Shown in pieces: positions 17,595-25,197 of a DNA stretch of 64,000 nt; position 1 is the first letter of the stretch, and every line of letters begins with the position of its first letter. The stretch is from Sinosporangium album. GTDB lineage: Bacteria; Actinomycetota; Actinomycetes; Streptosporangiales; Streptosporangiaceae. The notes beneath the pieces were generated by a model, which was not told the DNA's origin, ran no database searches, and saw only the letters and a list, made by a program, of their open reading frames with translations. Location: NCBI RefSeq assembly GCF_900100605.1, contig NZ_FNCN01000002.1:136091-200090 (forward strand). The letters run 5' to 3'. The translations under genes were made by a program, and so were the position numbers.

Positions 17595-18266
17595 GTGCGG
17601 GGAGTCCGGGTGGCCTTAGGGGTCGCTGTGATGGCCGTGTCGACCGGATGCGGAGTCTTGGAGACGTCCAACGCCTCAGACGAAGGAACACACGTCGCCG
17701 CGGATGTGGACGCCGCGCGCCGCGGCCTTGCCACACTCGACGTCAAAGGGCGAGCCCCGATGACCGGATATGACCGGGACCAGTTCGGAGCCGCCTGGGC
17801 GGACGTTGACCGCAACGGCTGCGACACGCGCAACGACATCCTCAAACGCGACCTCACCGGCGAGACCTTCAAAGAGGGATCGCGCGGATGCGTGGTGCTG
17901 ACCGGCACCCTTGAAGACCCCTACAGCGGGCGCACCATCGAGTTCACACGAGGACAGCGCACCAGCAGCGAGGTGCAGATCGACCACTTGGTGGCCTTGG
18001 CCGACGCCTGGCAGAAGGGCGCACACCGGTGGGACGACGACAAGCGCCGCCGGTTCGCCAACGACCCCCTCAACCTGCAGGCCGCGGACGGCCCGCTCAA
18101 CAGCCAGAAGGGCGCGGCGGACGCGGCCACCTGGCTCCCGCCGTACAAGCCCTATCGGTGCGCTTATGTGTCCCGGCAGGTGGCGGTGAAGGTGAAGTAC
18201 GAGCTGTGGGTCACCGCGGCGGAGAAGGACGCCATCACCAGGGTTCTGTCCACCTGCGGGAAGTAG
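17595..18266 (+). CDS. Secreted HNH endonuclease family protein (DUF1524-like)
   Basis: 223 residues from a GTG preceded by GGGGGAG. N-terminal hydrophobic signal ends in VSTGCGVL, possibly a lipobox with an atypical -3 residue. The mature domain has CDTRNDILKRDL, then the nuclease core IDHLVALADAWQKG (DH metal/catalytic pair), FANDPLNLQA and NSQKGAADAATWLPP. Such exported HNH proteins are common in actinomycetes and are thought to be nonspecific extracellular DNases. Single gene, convergent with a PepSY gene. Confidence 0.85.
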   Translation: MRGVRVALGVAVMAVSTGCGVLETSNASDEGTHVAADVDAARRGLATLDVKGRAPMTGYDRDQFGAAWADVDRNGCDTRNDILKRDLTGETFKEGSRGCVVLTGTLEDPYSGRTIEFTRGQRTSSEVQIDHLVALADAWQKGAHRWDDDKRRRFANDPLNLQAADGPLNSQKGAADAATWLPPYKPYRCAYVSRQVAVKVKYELWVTAAEKDAITRVLSTCGK

Positions 18267-18333
18267 CCGAGCCGGGAGGCGGCGCGCGTGGGGGGAGCAC
18301 GCGCCCGTGTCGTCGTGGTTCGGCTAGGAAGGT

Positions 18334-18365
18334 GTACGGCGCCACGTTGGGCGCTGGTGCCGTAC
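18334..18365. terminator. Imperfect hairpin between converging genes
   Basis: Arms GTACGGCGCC and GGTGCCGTAC (one G-T pair) around 12 nt, in the 218-bp gap between the HNH and PepSY genes. Probably a bidirectional terminator; it again contains the GTACGGC core. Confidence 0.5.
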
Positions 18366-18484
18366 GCGTCGTCGGAACCGCCGCGCGTGGTGCCGTCGTC
18401 CCGGTCGCCGACGTCGTTGTCGCGGGCCGCCGGCGCGGTCGTCCGATCGTCTCATCGCGTCAGGGCCGTGCTGCCCTTGCCGCG

Positions 18485-19003
18485 CTAGTCGTCGCGCCGG
18501 TCGTCCCAGTCGTCGTCCTGGTCGTCCCGGTCGTCCTGGTCGTCCTGGTCGTCCTGGTCGTCCCGGTCGTCATCGCGGTCATCATCGCGGTCGTCCCGAT
18601 CGTCGTCCCGGTCGGTCTCCTGGTCGAACTTCGTGATGTCCCCGGTGACCGCGGAGACGTCCACGTCGTACTCCTGGTCGCCGTTGCGGAGTTCGATCTC
18701 CCAGACCGGGCCGCCGTTGTCGTCGTCGTCCAGCTCGACTTCGGTGACCTTCGCGCTGGGGACACGCTGCTGGGCGATCTCGACGGCCTTGGCCTCGGCG
18801 ACCGCGGGGGCCTGGCCGCCGGTCGGCGGCACGGCGCCCGTGTCGTCGGCGGGGGCGGTGAAGGGCGGGGGAGAGATGGAGGTGGAGGAGGCGACGGCCT
18901 GCGGCGGCGCCGGCTCGGTGCCCGCGATGGCGGCCCCGGTGCCGATGGCGGCGATGGCGGCGGCGACTGCGGCGGCGAGAGTGAACCTTGTCCTTGTTCG
19001 CAT
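18485..19003 (-). CDS. Exported PepSY-domain protein with Asp/Arg-rich tail (copy 1)
   Basis: 172 residues. Signal peptide (about 1-28, ending AAIAGTEP), a Pro/Thr/Ser linker, then one PepSY domain: KAVEIAQQRVPSAKVTEVEL, WEIELRNGDQEYDVDVSAVTGDITKF. The last 45 residues are almost only Asp and Arg (with a few Gln, Trp), encoded by near-repetitive GTC/GTCC(C)G triplet blocks. PepSY domains are proposed to inhibit peptidases or act as extracytoplasmic modulators; the acidic tail could bind cations. It shares an upstream direct repeat and -10-like element with the second PepSY gene, suggesting control by the two-component system encoded 5 kb away. Confidence 0.85.
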   Translation of the reverse strand: MRTRTRFTLAAAVAAAIAAIGTGAAIAGTEPAPPQAVASSTSISPPPFTAPADDTGAVPPTGGQAPAVAEAKAVEIAQQRVPSAKVTEVELDDDDNGGPVWEIELRNGDQEYDVDVSAVTGDITKFDQETDRDDDRDDRDDDRDDDRDDQDDQDDQDDRDDQDDDWDDRRDD

Positions 19004-19048
19004 GACCCCAGGGTGTCCTGACGTGCGATAGGAGCGCGCTGTCGGAAC

Positions 19049-19065
19049 GCTAAGGAGTCGTTAAA
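19049..19065 (-). promoter_or_regulatory. Predicted response-regulator site upstream of PepSY gene 1
   Basis: Read toward the gene: TTTAAC-N5-CTTAGC, an 11-bp-spaced direct repeat as bound by OmpR-family dimers. It is followed 18 nt later by TATCGC (-10-like). The same arrangement, including a common ACAGCGCGC in the spacer, precedes PepSY gene 2. Confidence 0.6.
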
Positions 19066-19093
19066 CCAGGCCGGGTCCACTTCGCGGACGCTT

Positions 19094-20473
19094 CTAGAAG
19101 GGTCGGCGGCGGCTTCGCAGCAGACTCGGTAGTAGACAGGCCGCCAGGTAGGGGCGGGCCTCCTCCTGGAAACGCAGATCCGGCGCGAGCTGTTTGACGA
19201 CTCCCTCCATGACCAGCAGCGCCAGGATCGGTGTGATGAAGGCGGTGGAGCTGTGCAGCCGGTGCTGTCGCTGCAGGCGGAACACGCTCAGGACGAAGGC
19301 GATGACGTCGAAGGCATCGGCTGACGTGCCGGAGACGGTGGAGATGAGCGCGGTCACGTCGCCGGTGAACGCCTTCTCGTCGAACGACGCCGGAAGTGCG
19401 ACTGCCGTCTGCCGGATAATGCTCGCGCAGTCGGCCCCGGAGTTCGATAGAACGCCGTAGAAGAACTTGGCGAACCTTATCCGTTCGGCGTCGCTGAGCC
19501 GCACGACGAAGCCGGCGTCGAACATGACGACGTTGCCGTCGCCGCCGAGATGCAGATTGCCGTGGTGCAGATCGCAGTGCACCAGGCCGTCGATGAAAAT
19601 CATGCGATATAGCGAGCGCAACGCGGTGACCAGCGCACGCCGGGTTCCATCGCCCGTGGCCGCCGGCGGCTGGATGAACTCCATGGTGAGCACGGCCTCA
19701 GCGCAATAGCCTTCGACGACGCCCGGTAGGCGCACGAGCGGGTTGTCGGCGAAATTGAGCCCGAGCGCCCGGAGATTTTCGGCCTCTTTGCGCAGGTCGA
19801 GTTGTGCCTGCACAAGGGCGCCGATCTCATCGGCCGTTTCCAGCAGAGGAAATGCGCTGAAACCCGGGATCCGCTTGAGATGTCTTGCCAGGGCCCGCAT
19901 GAGCATCAGGTCGTCGGAGACGACACGCGTGATACCCGGCCTCCTCACCTTGACCGCGACAAGCCGTCCGTCGGGTAGACGCGCCCGGTAAACGCTGGCG
20001 ATTCCCGCGCTGGCCACCGGCTTTTCGCCGAAATCGAGGAAAAGGCGGTCGACCGGGGAGCCGAGTTGCTTTTCCACGATACGCAGCGCCGCCGAACGAT
20101 TGACGGGGCGCATGCGGTCTCTCAGTCGAGACAGTTCGGCGGCGGTTTCCGCGGGGATGAGGTCCGTGCGCATGCTGAGAATCTGCCCGACCTTGACGAA
20201 CGTGGCTCCACAGGATTCGCAGAATGCGGCGGCGCCCATTCCGGCGATCGCGGCCGCGGACCTGCCGCGCATCGCCGGGTTCAGCACGAGCTGGGCGATC
20301 AGCCGTACAAGATGCCAGGCCAGCGAGCCCGAGATCCTGGCCAGCCGCAACACCGGCCGCAGCCTCCGACCAGGCCGGAGGAACGGGCGCGGCACATGCC
20401 TTGGGAGTGGCCGCCTCCGGCGAGGCCGTTCGCCGGAGGCTCGTCCCGGGCCGCTCACAGCACGGCCCCTCAC
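19094..20473 (-). CDS. ABC1/UbiB-family atypical kinase-like protein (AarF domain)
   Basis: About 459 residues. Family motifs: KxGQ-type KVGQILSMRTDLIP, nucleotide loop PVASAGIASVYRARL, VAVKVRRPG (Lys of beta-3), catalytic VHCDLHHGN and metal-binding FDAGF. The N-terminal hydrophobic helix precedes the KxGQ region and the C-terminus is hydrophobic. Relatives are membrane-associated ATPases linked to quinone or lipid biology; the role here is unknown. The start is uncertain: GTG at 20473 overlaps the stop of a repeat-encoded mini-ORF (GTGA) and has AGGAGG 9 nt upstream; GTG at 20458 or 20395 (MPRPFLRPGRR) would remove a Arg-rich low-complexity leader. Probably co-transcribed with the unrecognised gene upstream. 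Confidence 0.85.
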   Translation of the reverse strand: MRGRAVSGPGRASGERPRRRRPLPRHVPRPFLRPGRRLRPVLRLARISGSLAWHLVRLIAQLVLNPAMRGRSAAAIAGMGAAAFCESCGATFVKVGQILSMRTDLIPAETAAELSRLRDRMRPVNRSAALRIVEKQLGSPVDRLFLDFGEKPVASAGIASVYRARLPDGRLVAVKVRRPGITRVVSDDLMLMRALARHLKRIPGFSAFPLLETADEIGALVQAQLDLRKEAENLRALGLNFADNPLVRLPGVVEGYCAEAVLTMEFIQPPAATGDGTRRALVTALRSLYRMIFIDGLVHCDLHHGNLHLGGDGNVVMFDAGFVVRLSDAERIRFAKFFYGVLSNSGADCASIIRQTAVALPASFDEKAFTGDVTALISTVSGTSADAFDVIAFVLSVFRLQRQHRLHSSTAFITPILALLVMEGVVKQLAPDLRFQEEARPYLAACLLPSLLRSRRRPF

Positions 20474-20550
20474 GGCATGGCCCCTCCTAACATGGCCCCT
20501 CCTAACATGGCCCCTCCTAACACGGCCCCTCACGACGTGGACCCTCACAG
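20446..20550 (-). repeat. Seven-copy 15-bp repeat carrying stop, Shine-Dalgarno and start signals
   Basis: Read on the minus strand, seven consecutive 15-mers: one CTGTGAGGGTCCACG, one TCGTGAGGGGCCGTG, three identical TTAGGAGGGGCCATG, one CCGTGAGGGGCCGTG and one CTGTGAGCGGCCCGG. The first contains the TGA of the upstream gene; the sixth contains the likely GTG of the kinase gene; each central copy has AGGAGG 4 nt before an ATG. The unit length is a multiple of three, so copy-number change keeps frame. Confidence 0.9.
20470..20508 (-). CDS. Possible leader peptide encoded within the repeat
   Basis: ATG with AGGAGG 4 nt upstream encodes MLGGAMLGGAMP (17 residues if the preceding GTG at 20523 is used), ending in a TGA that overlaps the probable GTG start of the kinase gene. 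This geometry would allow translational coupling. It may equally be an accident of the repeat; no homology can be judged at this length. Confidence 0.25.
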   Translation of the reverse strand: MLGGAMLGGAMP

Positions 20551-21648
20551 CGCGCGCGAGCGGGCCGCTCTGGCTGCCTCGACGCCCTCCAGGAACTCCT
20601 CCCTGGTTATCTCGTGCATGCCGAGGCACATGCCGCTGGCGAAGGAGAAGCCGTCGCCTTGGATGGGTTTTTCGAAGGCCACCTTCACATCGCGTGGGGG
20701 AATCCCGCGCACGGCCTTGGCGTGCGCGATTCCCATCTGGTCGCCGGCGACCTGCGTGCCGTTCGCCCAGACCTCGAAGTTGGCCGTGTAGATGATGTGC
20801 GCGGGGAAGTCCGAGGAGTCGGCCCCGAGCCCTTCGATCGGCGGATCGTCCGCGATGCAGATGCTCTTGGGCTGCTCGTTGATGCGCACTTTCCCTCGGG
20901 CGCCGTCCTTGGGATCGCGGCCCAGAGTCCACGAGACGCTCAGGCCGTGGCCGTGCGACTCACGGCGGAAGGGAAGCTTGTAGGAGAACTGCGGCTCTTC
21001 GACCGGGCTCTCGGCGACGAACGACGCGCCCGCCTCGACCTCGGCGGCATGGGCGACGACATCGTCGGGGGCGACCGTCTCCTCGGCTTCCCGGAAGAAG
21101 CGAACGTTCCAGACGCCCGAGCGGGAGCCCGCCGTCACCTGCCAGTAGAGGTCGCCTTGATCGGTGTTGTGGTCGGTGACGCCGTCGATCCGCAGTCCGC
21201 TCACGGGGCCCAGGCTGTTGTCGCCGTCATCTCCCTGTTTCACGTAGTGGTGCGCGAGCGTCCAGGTCATCACCACCTGCTCGCGTCCGGCCTCCGGGTG
21301 GTCCTCGTTCTTCAACCTGCCGCGAGAGTCACCGAAGTAGAGCCTGCTGAGGAGCCGGCTCGCGCCGAACAGCTCCCAGTCGCGGATGACGAACTGGAAC
21401 TCGCGAGTGCCCAGGCCCCCAAGGTATGCGGGCCACAGTTCGGCACGCATGAACGCGCGCAGCTTCACCCGTTCGGTGACCTGTTTCCCGTCGACCTCGG
21501 CGTGTACGGGCAGGAAGATGCTGGACCCCTCGTATTCCACGAACGTCTCACCGGGGTCTAGGTCGCGGAAGGTTCGATACGGGCGCGGCCATCCTTCCAA
21601 ACTGAAGGGGTTGCGCGCGCTGCGTGGTTCCCAAGTTGCGTCTGACAT
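20545..21648 (-). CDS. Unrecognised cytoplasmic protein upstream of ABC1 kinase
   Basis: Not recognised. 367 residues from the ATG preceded by GGAAGG; an upstream in-frame start adds 20 unlikely residues. No signal peptide or membrane helix. The sequence looks beta-rich throughout: RTFRDLDPGETFVEYEGSSI, GTREFQFVIRDWELFGASRL, LSVSWTLGRDPKD, IIYTANFEVWANGTQVAGDQ, ending in a helix EITREEFLEGVEAARAA. Conserved-looking WELFG and H-rich segments (TLAHHYVKQG) could bind a ligand. It ends inside the repeat array that leads into the kinase gene, so the two likely form a two-gene unit. Function cannot be assigned. Confidence 0.65.
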   Translation of the reverse strand: MSDATWEPRSARNPFSLEGWPRPYRTFRDLDPGETFVEYEGSSIFLPVHAEVDGKQVTERVKLRAFMRAELWPAYLGGLGTREFQFVIRDWELFGASRLLSRLYFGDSRGRLKNEDHPEAGREQVVMTWTLAHHYVKQGDDGDNSLGPVSGLRIDGVTDHNTDQGDLYWQVTAGSRSGVWNVRFFREAEETVAPDDVVAHAAEVEAGASFVAESPVEEPQFSYKLPFRRESHGHGLSVSWTLGRDPKDGARGKVRINEQPKSICIADDPPIEGLGADSSDFPAHIIYTANFEVWANGTQVAGDQMGIAHAKAVRGIPPRDVKVAFEKPIQGDGFSFASGMCLGMHEITREEFLEGVEAARAARSRAL

Positions 21649-22594
21649 GGTGGGACCGCCTTCCGGACCAGTGGGTCGGTGAGCTTTCGGGAATGGCGAT
21701 GCGGCCACGCAGAGAACGCCGTCGGAAGGAAAGCCGTTTTCGCTCGGCTATCGGTTTCCAGGCTGGTGTGTGGGCCCAGAACCCGAGAATTTCCGCCTTA
21801 GTTGTTCGGGCGGACGGCATCGCACATTGCTGTTTATGTCGCGTTCCCGATTTCTCAAACCACTACCGAATGGATGGAGTGGACGGCCTTTATGGCCTCT
21901 CGGTGAACATGGGCTTTTCCCGGGCGTTCTTAGGCTGTTGCCGGAGATTGGATCGATCTCCGGATGAATTTCCCCGACCTGTGATGCCGTTTCATGGATG
22001 ACCGCATTGGAAGCGTAGATCGAGCGGAATTCTTTGCCCGATTCGGACATCATGCGGGTCTTGCCGGGTGCTGGGCGGGTGCGGCGGCGGTGGTGCGGAC
22101 GAGAAAACTCGCGCATCGTCAAAAAGGTCGGTGCGGTTAAGTTTTCCAGACGATTTTCCAAGGTCGGTTCCGTTGAAATTCGCGTATCGCGGCATAACGC
22201 AGAACAGAGAGCTTGATCTGCGACTTTAATCCATTGAAATGGTATTCCTGGGGGTGGGGAGCGGGAATTGGCGGACATGGCAACGGGCGCCGGTTCCCCC
22301 CGAGTGGAACCGACGCCCGTGCATGGCCGTACACCAAGGTGACTATCAAAATGCAGAGTCCCTGTGCCCTCCCCTCCGGTGAGCCGACTCGCAGGATGGC
22401 ACCCGGCCCGGGGTGCCGAGAGGCCCACCGGAGAGGCGGAAGGAGACTTTCTTACCATTTGAGGTGCTGTAGCACCTCTTGAGCGTTTCCTGTTCTTCGT
22501 CGAGGACGGGGCGCGGTCCGCGACTCGGCCGAAGGGTCAGGGGACGCTCGGTTAGCGGGGGTACCGCTCCCGATATGCACCCCGACGCTGTAGA
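21649..22594. other. Long intergenic region of lower GC, no gene recognised
   Basis: About 950 bp with visibly more A and T than the flanks. It must hold the promoter of the unrecognised gene at one end. Structures seen: an 8-bp hairpin (CCGGAGAT / ATCTCCGG, 21941-21963) and a strong hairpin at 22283-22320. Open frames across it have poor codon use and start inside non-coding sequence. A regulatory RNA or decayed genes are possible. Confidence 0.5.
22283..22320. terminator. Strong hairpin in gene-free region
   Basis: 15-bp arms with one mismatch (ACGGGCGCCGGTTCC / GGAACCGACGCCCGT) and an 8-nt loop. No gene ends near it on either strand except the PepSY gene 270 bp away, so it could terminate that transcript or an unannotated RNA. 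Confidence 0.5.
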
Positions 22595-22984
22595 TCAGTC
22601 GTCGTCCCGGTCATCGCGGTCATCGCGGTCATCGCGGTCATCGCGGTCATCGCGGTCGTCCCGGTCCTTCTCAAACTTCACGATCTTGCCGGTCTTCGCC
22701 GAGATGTAGATCTCGTAGTCCCAGTGGCCCTTCTCCAGCTCGATCTCCCACACCCGCACTCCCCGCCAGCGGTCGCGGTCCACATCGGTGACCCGGGCGC
22801 CCGGGACGCGCTTCTTGGCGATGCGGATCGCCTCGCGCTTCGTCACGTCCCACGAGGCGGCGGTGGTGCCGGACGAGGTGGCCGCCGTCGCGGCGGAGGC
22901 GCCGGAGGCGAGGGCGCCGCCGGTGAGTGCAAGAGCGGTCAGAGTCGTGGCTGCGGCGAGGCCGACCTTCGTTATGCGTCTCAT
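22595..22984 (-). CDS. Exported PepSY-domain protein with RDD-repeat tail (copy 2)
   Basis: 129 residues. Signal peptide (about 1-32, ending ASGASAATA), a short linker, one PepSY domain (REAIRIAKKRVPGARVTDVD, WEIELEKGHWDYEIYISAKTGKIVKF) and a C-terminal run of seven near-perfect Arg-Asp-Asp units from a 9-bp DNA repeat. It lies 57 bp after the histidine kinase gene on the same strand but has its own promoter-like region overlapping the kinase stop codon. Exported PepSY proteins next to two-component systems are thought to modulate signal perception or protect the envelope; that role is inference here. Confidence 0.87.
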   Translation of the reverse strand: MRRITKVGLAAATTLTALALTGGALASGASAATAATSSGTTAASWDVTKREAIRIAKKRVPGARVTDVDRDRWRGVRVWEIELEKGHWDYEIYISAKTGKIVKFEKDRDDRDDRDDRDDRDDRDDRDDD

Positions 22985-23029
22985 GGGTCAAATGTCGCGC
23001 GGCCGATGATAGAGGCGCGCTGTGGCAAT

Positions 23030-23046
23030 GCTAAGAGATCGTTAAG
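23030..23046 (-). promoter_or_regulatory. Predicted response-regulator site upstream of PepSY gene 2
   Basis: Toward the gene: CTTAAC-N5-CTTAGC, then 18 nt and TATCAT as a -10. The repeat overlaps the TAA stop codon of the histidine kinase gene. Same layout as at PepSY gene 1. Confidence 0.65.
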
Positions 23047-24316
23047 GTGTGGCCGGTCTGCCGAGAACGAGCGAGACGGTCGCCCCGCCACCGGGCGTCG
23101 CGCCAAGGGTGATGGAGCCTCCCGACGACTCGGCGGTGCGCCGCACGATGTCCATGCCGAGGCCGCTCGACCCCGCGCCGCTCTCGCCCCGGACCAGCGG
23201 GTCGACTCTTCGGAATCCGGGCCCGTGGTCGGCGACCTCGAGGAGGGCGCCCTGGTCCGCCGGCGTCAGCCGTACGGCGAAGGCCGCGCCTTCCGGCGTG
23301 TGCGCGAACACGTTGCCGAGGAGGGCGTCCACGCAGGCGGTGAGCTCGCCAGCGCTGACGGCCACATGCAGCGGGCCGGGGGCGAGGTCCACGGTGAGTT
23401 CTCGGGCCTGGTCCTCGGCCAGCACCGACCAGAACGTCACGCGTTCGCGCACCACGGCCGCCGCGTCGCACCGCTGCTTGCCGCCGGTGCGCTGCCGGGC
23501 CTCGGTGATCACGGCGGTGACGGCGCGTTCGAGGGCGTCCACCCGTGCGCTGATCTTGGCCGCCTCCTCGACGTCGCACAGCGCCTCGGCGTCCAGGCGC
23601 AGCCCGGTGAGCGGGGTACGGAGCCGGTGAGACAGGTCGGCGGCGTTCTCCCGCTCCTGCGCGAGGAGATCATTGATCCTGTCGGCGAGGCCGTTCAGCG
23701 CCACGCCGACCGCCTGCATCTCGGGCGGCCCGTCGGGCTCGGTCCTGGCCGTGAGATCTCCGGCGGCCAGCCGGTGCGACACCCGGGCGATGGCGTCCAT
23801 AGGGCGGGTGAGGGCGAGCGCCAGCCGGTCGGCCACCACCACGCCGAGCCCGATCAGGATCAGCCCCAGGAACAGCAGCCCGGTCCACGCCCCGTAGACG
23901 CCTCGGCGCAGGTCGTCGTCGCTGAGGAACGCGCGGACCACGGTCGGGCGGTTCTGCGAGTCCTTCACCGCGACGAGGACCTCCCACCCGCCGGTCGTCT
24001 GCGCGGTGACGCTCCGGCCGCGCGAGGCCAACTCCACCGCGGGCGACCGGTTAGCGGGGCTGCCGATCAGAGTGCCGTCGCTGAGGAAGACCGTGACGGG
24101 ATGCCCGTTGATCTGCGCGGAACGCTCGACCGTGCCGGCCAGTTCGGCGGGGGCGATCGTCCCCACCTGTACGGCGATCGCCTCCGCCTCCCCGGTCGCC
24201 TCGTGGAAGGCGCGGTTCTCCGCCACCCGGTGGACGAGGAACGCCAGCGGCACCAGCAGCGAGATCAGAACGAGGGAGGTGGTCGCCGCGACGAGGAGGG
24301 CGAGGCGGCGCCTCAT
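23042..24316 (-). CDS. Two-component sensor histidine kinase
   Basis: 424 residues, inner membrane. TM1 about 6-29, an extracytoplasmic region of roughly 110 residues (31-142), TM2 about 143-165, HAMP domain to about 215, HisKA with phospho-acceptor H230 (DLSHRLRTPL), then HATPase_c with the N-box LLGNVFAHTPEG, G1 VADHGPGF and G2 GSSGLGMDIV. The N-box reads GNVFAH where GNA.KH is more usual. Start overlaps the response-regulator stop (ATGA), so the pair is translationally coupled. The signal is unknown; the PepSY partner downstream suggests an envelope stimulus. Confidence 0.93.
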   Translation of the reverse strand: MRRRLALLVAATTSLVLISLLVPLAFLVHRVAENRAFHEATGEAEAIAVQVGTIAPAELAGTVERSAQINGHPVTVFLSDGTLIGSPANRSPAVELASRGRSVTAQTTGGWEVLVAVKDSQNRPTVVRAFLSDDDLRRGVYGAWTGLLFLGLILIGLGVVVADRLALALTRPMDAIARVSHRLAAGDLTARTEPDGPPEMQAVGVALNGLADRINDLLAQERENAADLSHRLRTPLTGLRLDAEALCDVEEAAKISARVDALERAVTAVITEARQRTGGKQRCDAAAVVRERVTFWSVLAEDQARELTVDLAPGPLHVAVSAGELTACVDALLGNVFAHTPEGAAFAVRLTPADQGALLEVADHGPGFRRVDPLVRGESGAGSSGLGMDIVRRTAESSGGSITLGATPGGGATVSLVLGRPATP

Positions 24317-24993
24317 GAGGGCTCGACCAATTTGACGCCCACCCCGCGGACGGTGTGCAGGTAGCGGGGCTGGTCGGCGGTCTCACCGAGTTTGCGCCGC
24401 AGCCACGACAGGTGTACGTCGACGGTCTTGTCGGCTCCGCCGTACGGCACCTGCCACACCTCCGTGAGCAGTTCCCGCTTGGTCACCACCTCGCCCACGC
24501 GGGTGGCCAGATAGTGGAGCAGGTCGAACTCGCGCGGGGTCAGTTCGAGCGCCGCGCCGTCCAGCGCCGCCGTCCGTCCGCGCGGGTCGATCCGCAGGTC
24601 GCCGACGGCGACCGTGTCGTCGGTACGGCTGTCGCCGCTGCGTCTCAGCACCGCGCGGATGCGGGCGTCGAGTTGGGCGGCGGTGAACGGTTTGACCACG
24701 TAGTCGTCGGCGCCCGCGTCGAGAACGGGCACCATTTCGGCGTCGCCGTCTCTGGCGGTCGCCACGATCACGGGGATCCGGCTCACAGCGCGCAGCATGC
24801 GGAGCATCTCCGTGCCGTCCAGGTCGGGAAGACCGAGATCGAGCACGATCAGGTCGGGGCGGTCCTGGACGGCCAGGCGCAGCCCCTCAAGGGCGGTGGG
24901 GGACGATGTGACCGCGTGGCCCCGTTCGCGGAGGCCGCGGGTGAGGGCGGTGCGGATCGTCGCGTCATCTTCAATCAGCAGGACTTCGGCCAT
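24313..24993 (-). CDS. OmpR/PhoB-family response regulator
   Basis: 226 residues. Receiver domain with D9, D10, phospho-acceptor D52 (VLDLGLPD), T79 (VATA) and K101 (VVKPF); winged-helix DNA-binding domain from about 128 (LTPREFDLLHYLATRVGEVV, ADKTVDVHLSWLRRKLGE, YLHTVRGVGVKL). Transcribed first in the RR-HK-PepSY unit. A triple 11-bp-spaced direct repeat lies 43-70 bp upstream of its start codon, consistent with autoregulation. Confidence 0.94.
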   Translation of the reverse strand: MAEVLLIEDDATIRTALTRGLRERGHAVTSSPTALEGLRLAVQDRPDLIVLDLGLPDLDGTEMLRMLRAVSRIPVIVATARDGDAEMVPVLDAGADDYVVKPFTAAQLDARIRAVLRRSGDSRTDDTVAVGDLRIDPRGRTAALDGAALELTPREFDLLHYLATRVGEVVTKRELLTEVWQVPYGGADKTVDVHLSWLRRKLGETADQPRYLHTVRGVGVKLVEPS

Positions 24994-25035
24994 TTGGTGT
25001 CACCGTAGACGCTGCATGACGAACCGCATAACCAC

Positions 25036-25063
25036 GTTAGCGATGCCTTAACCACGCTTTAGC
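25036..25063. promoter_or_regulatory. Predicted response-regulator operator, three direct repeats
   Basis: GTTAGC-N5-CTTAAC-N5-TTTAGC: three hexamers at exact 11-bp spacing, the same hexamer family as at both PepSY promoters. It sits between the divergent response-regulator gene and the small exported-protein gene and could control either or both. Confidence 0.6.
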
Positions 25064-25197
25064 ATGACTCGGGTGATAGTGAGTTTCTTCCATCTGACCT
25101 GGCAGGACTCTAGTTCACCCGCGGGGCTCGGCGCCCGGAGAGATCCCGCGATCGGAGGGGAGCGTTCGATGGTCGAGTCGTCCGTGGGGGGATTGCT

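Noticed and set aside
20446-20550. 15-bp repeats as a CRISPR or IS end
   Set aside because: Units are contiguous with no spacers, too short for CRISPR repeats, and match ribosome-binding/start signals.
21748-22458. 236-codon open frame on the minus strand in the low-GC gap
   Set aside because: No ribosome-binding site, no domain, and poor third-position GC compared with real genes here.
22595-22675. GTCATCGCG repeats as a regulatory minisatellite
   Set aside because: They are in frame inside the PepSY gene and encode the RDD tail, so they are described as coding repeats.
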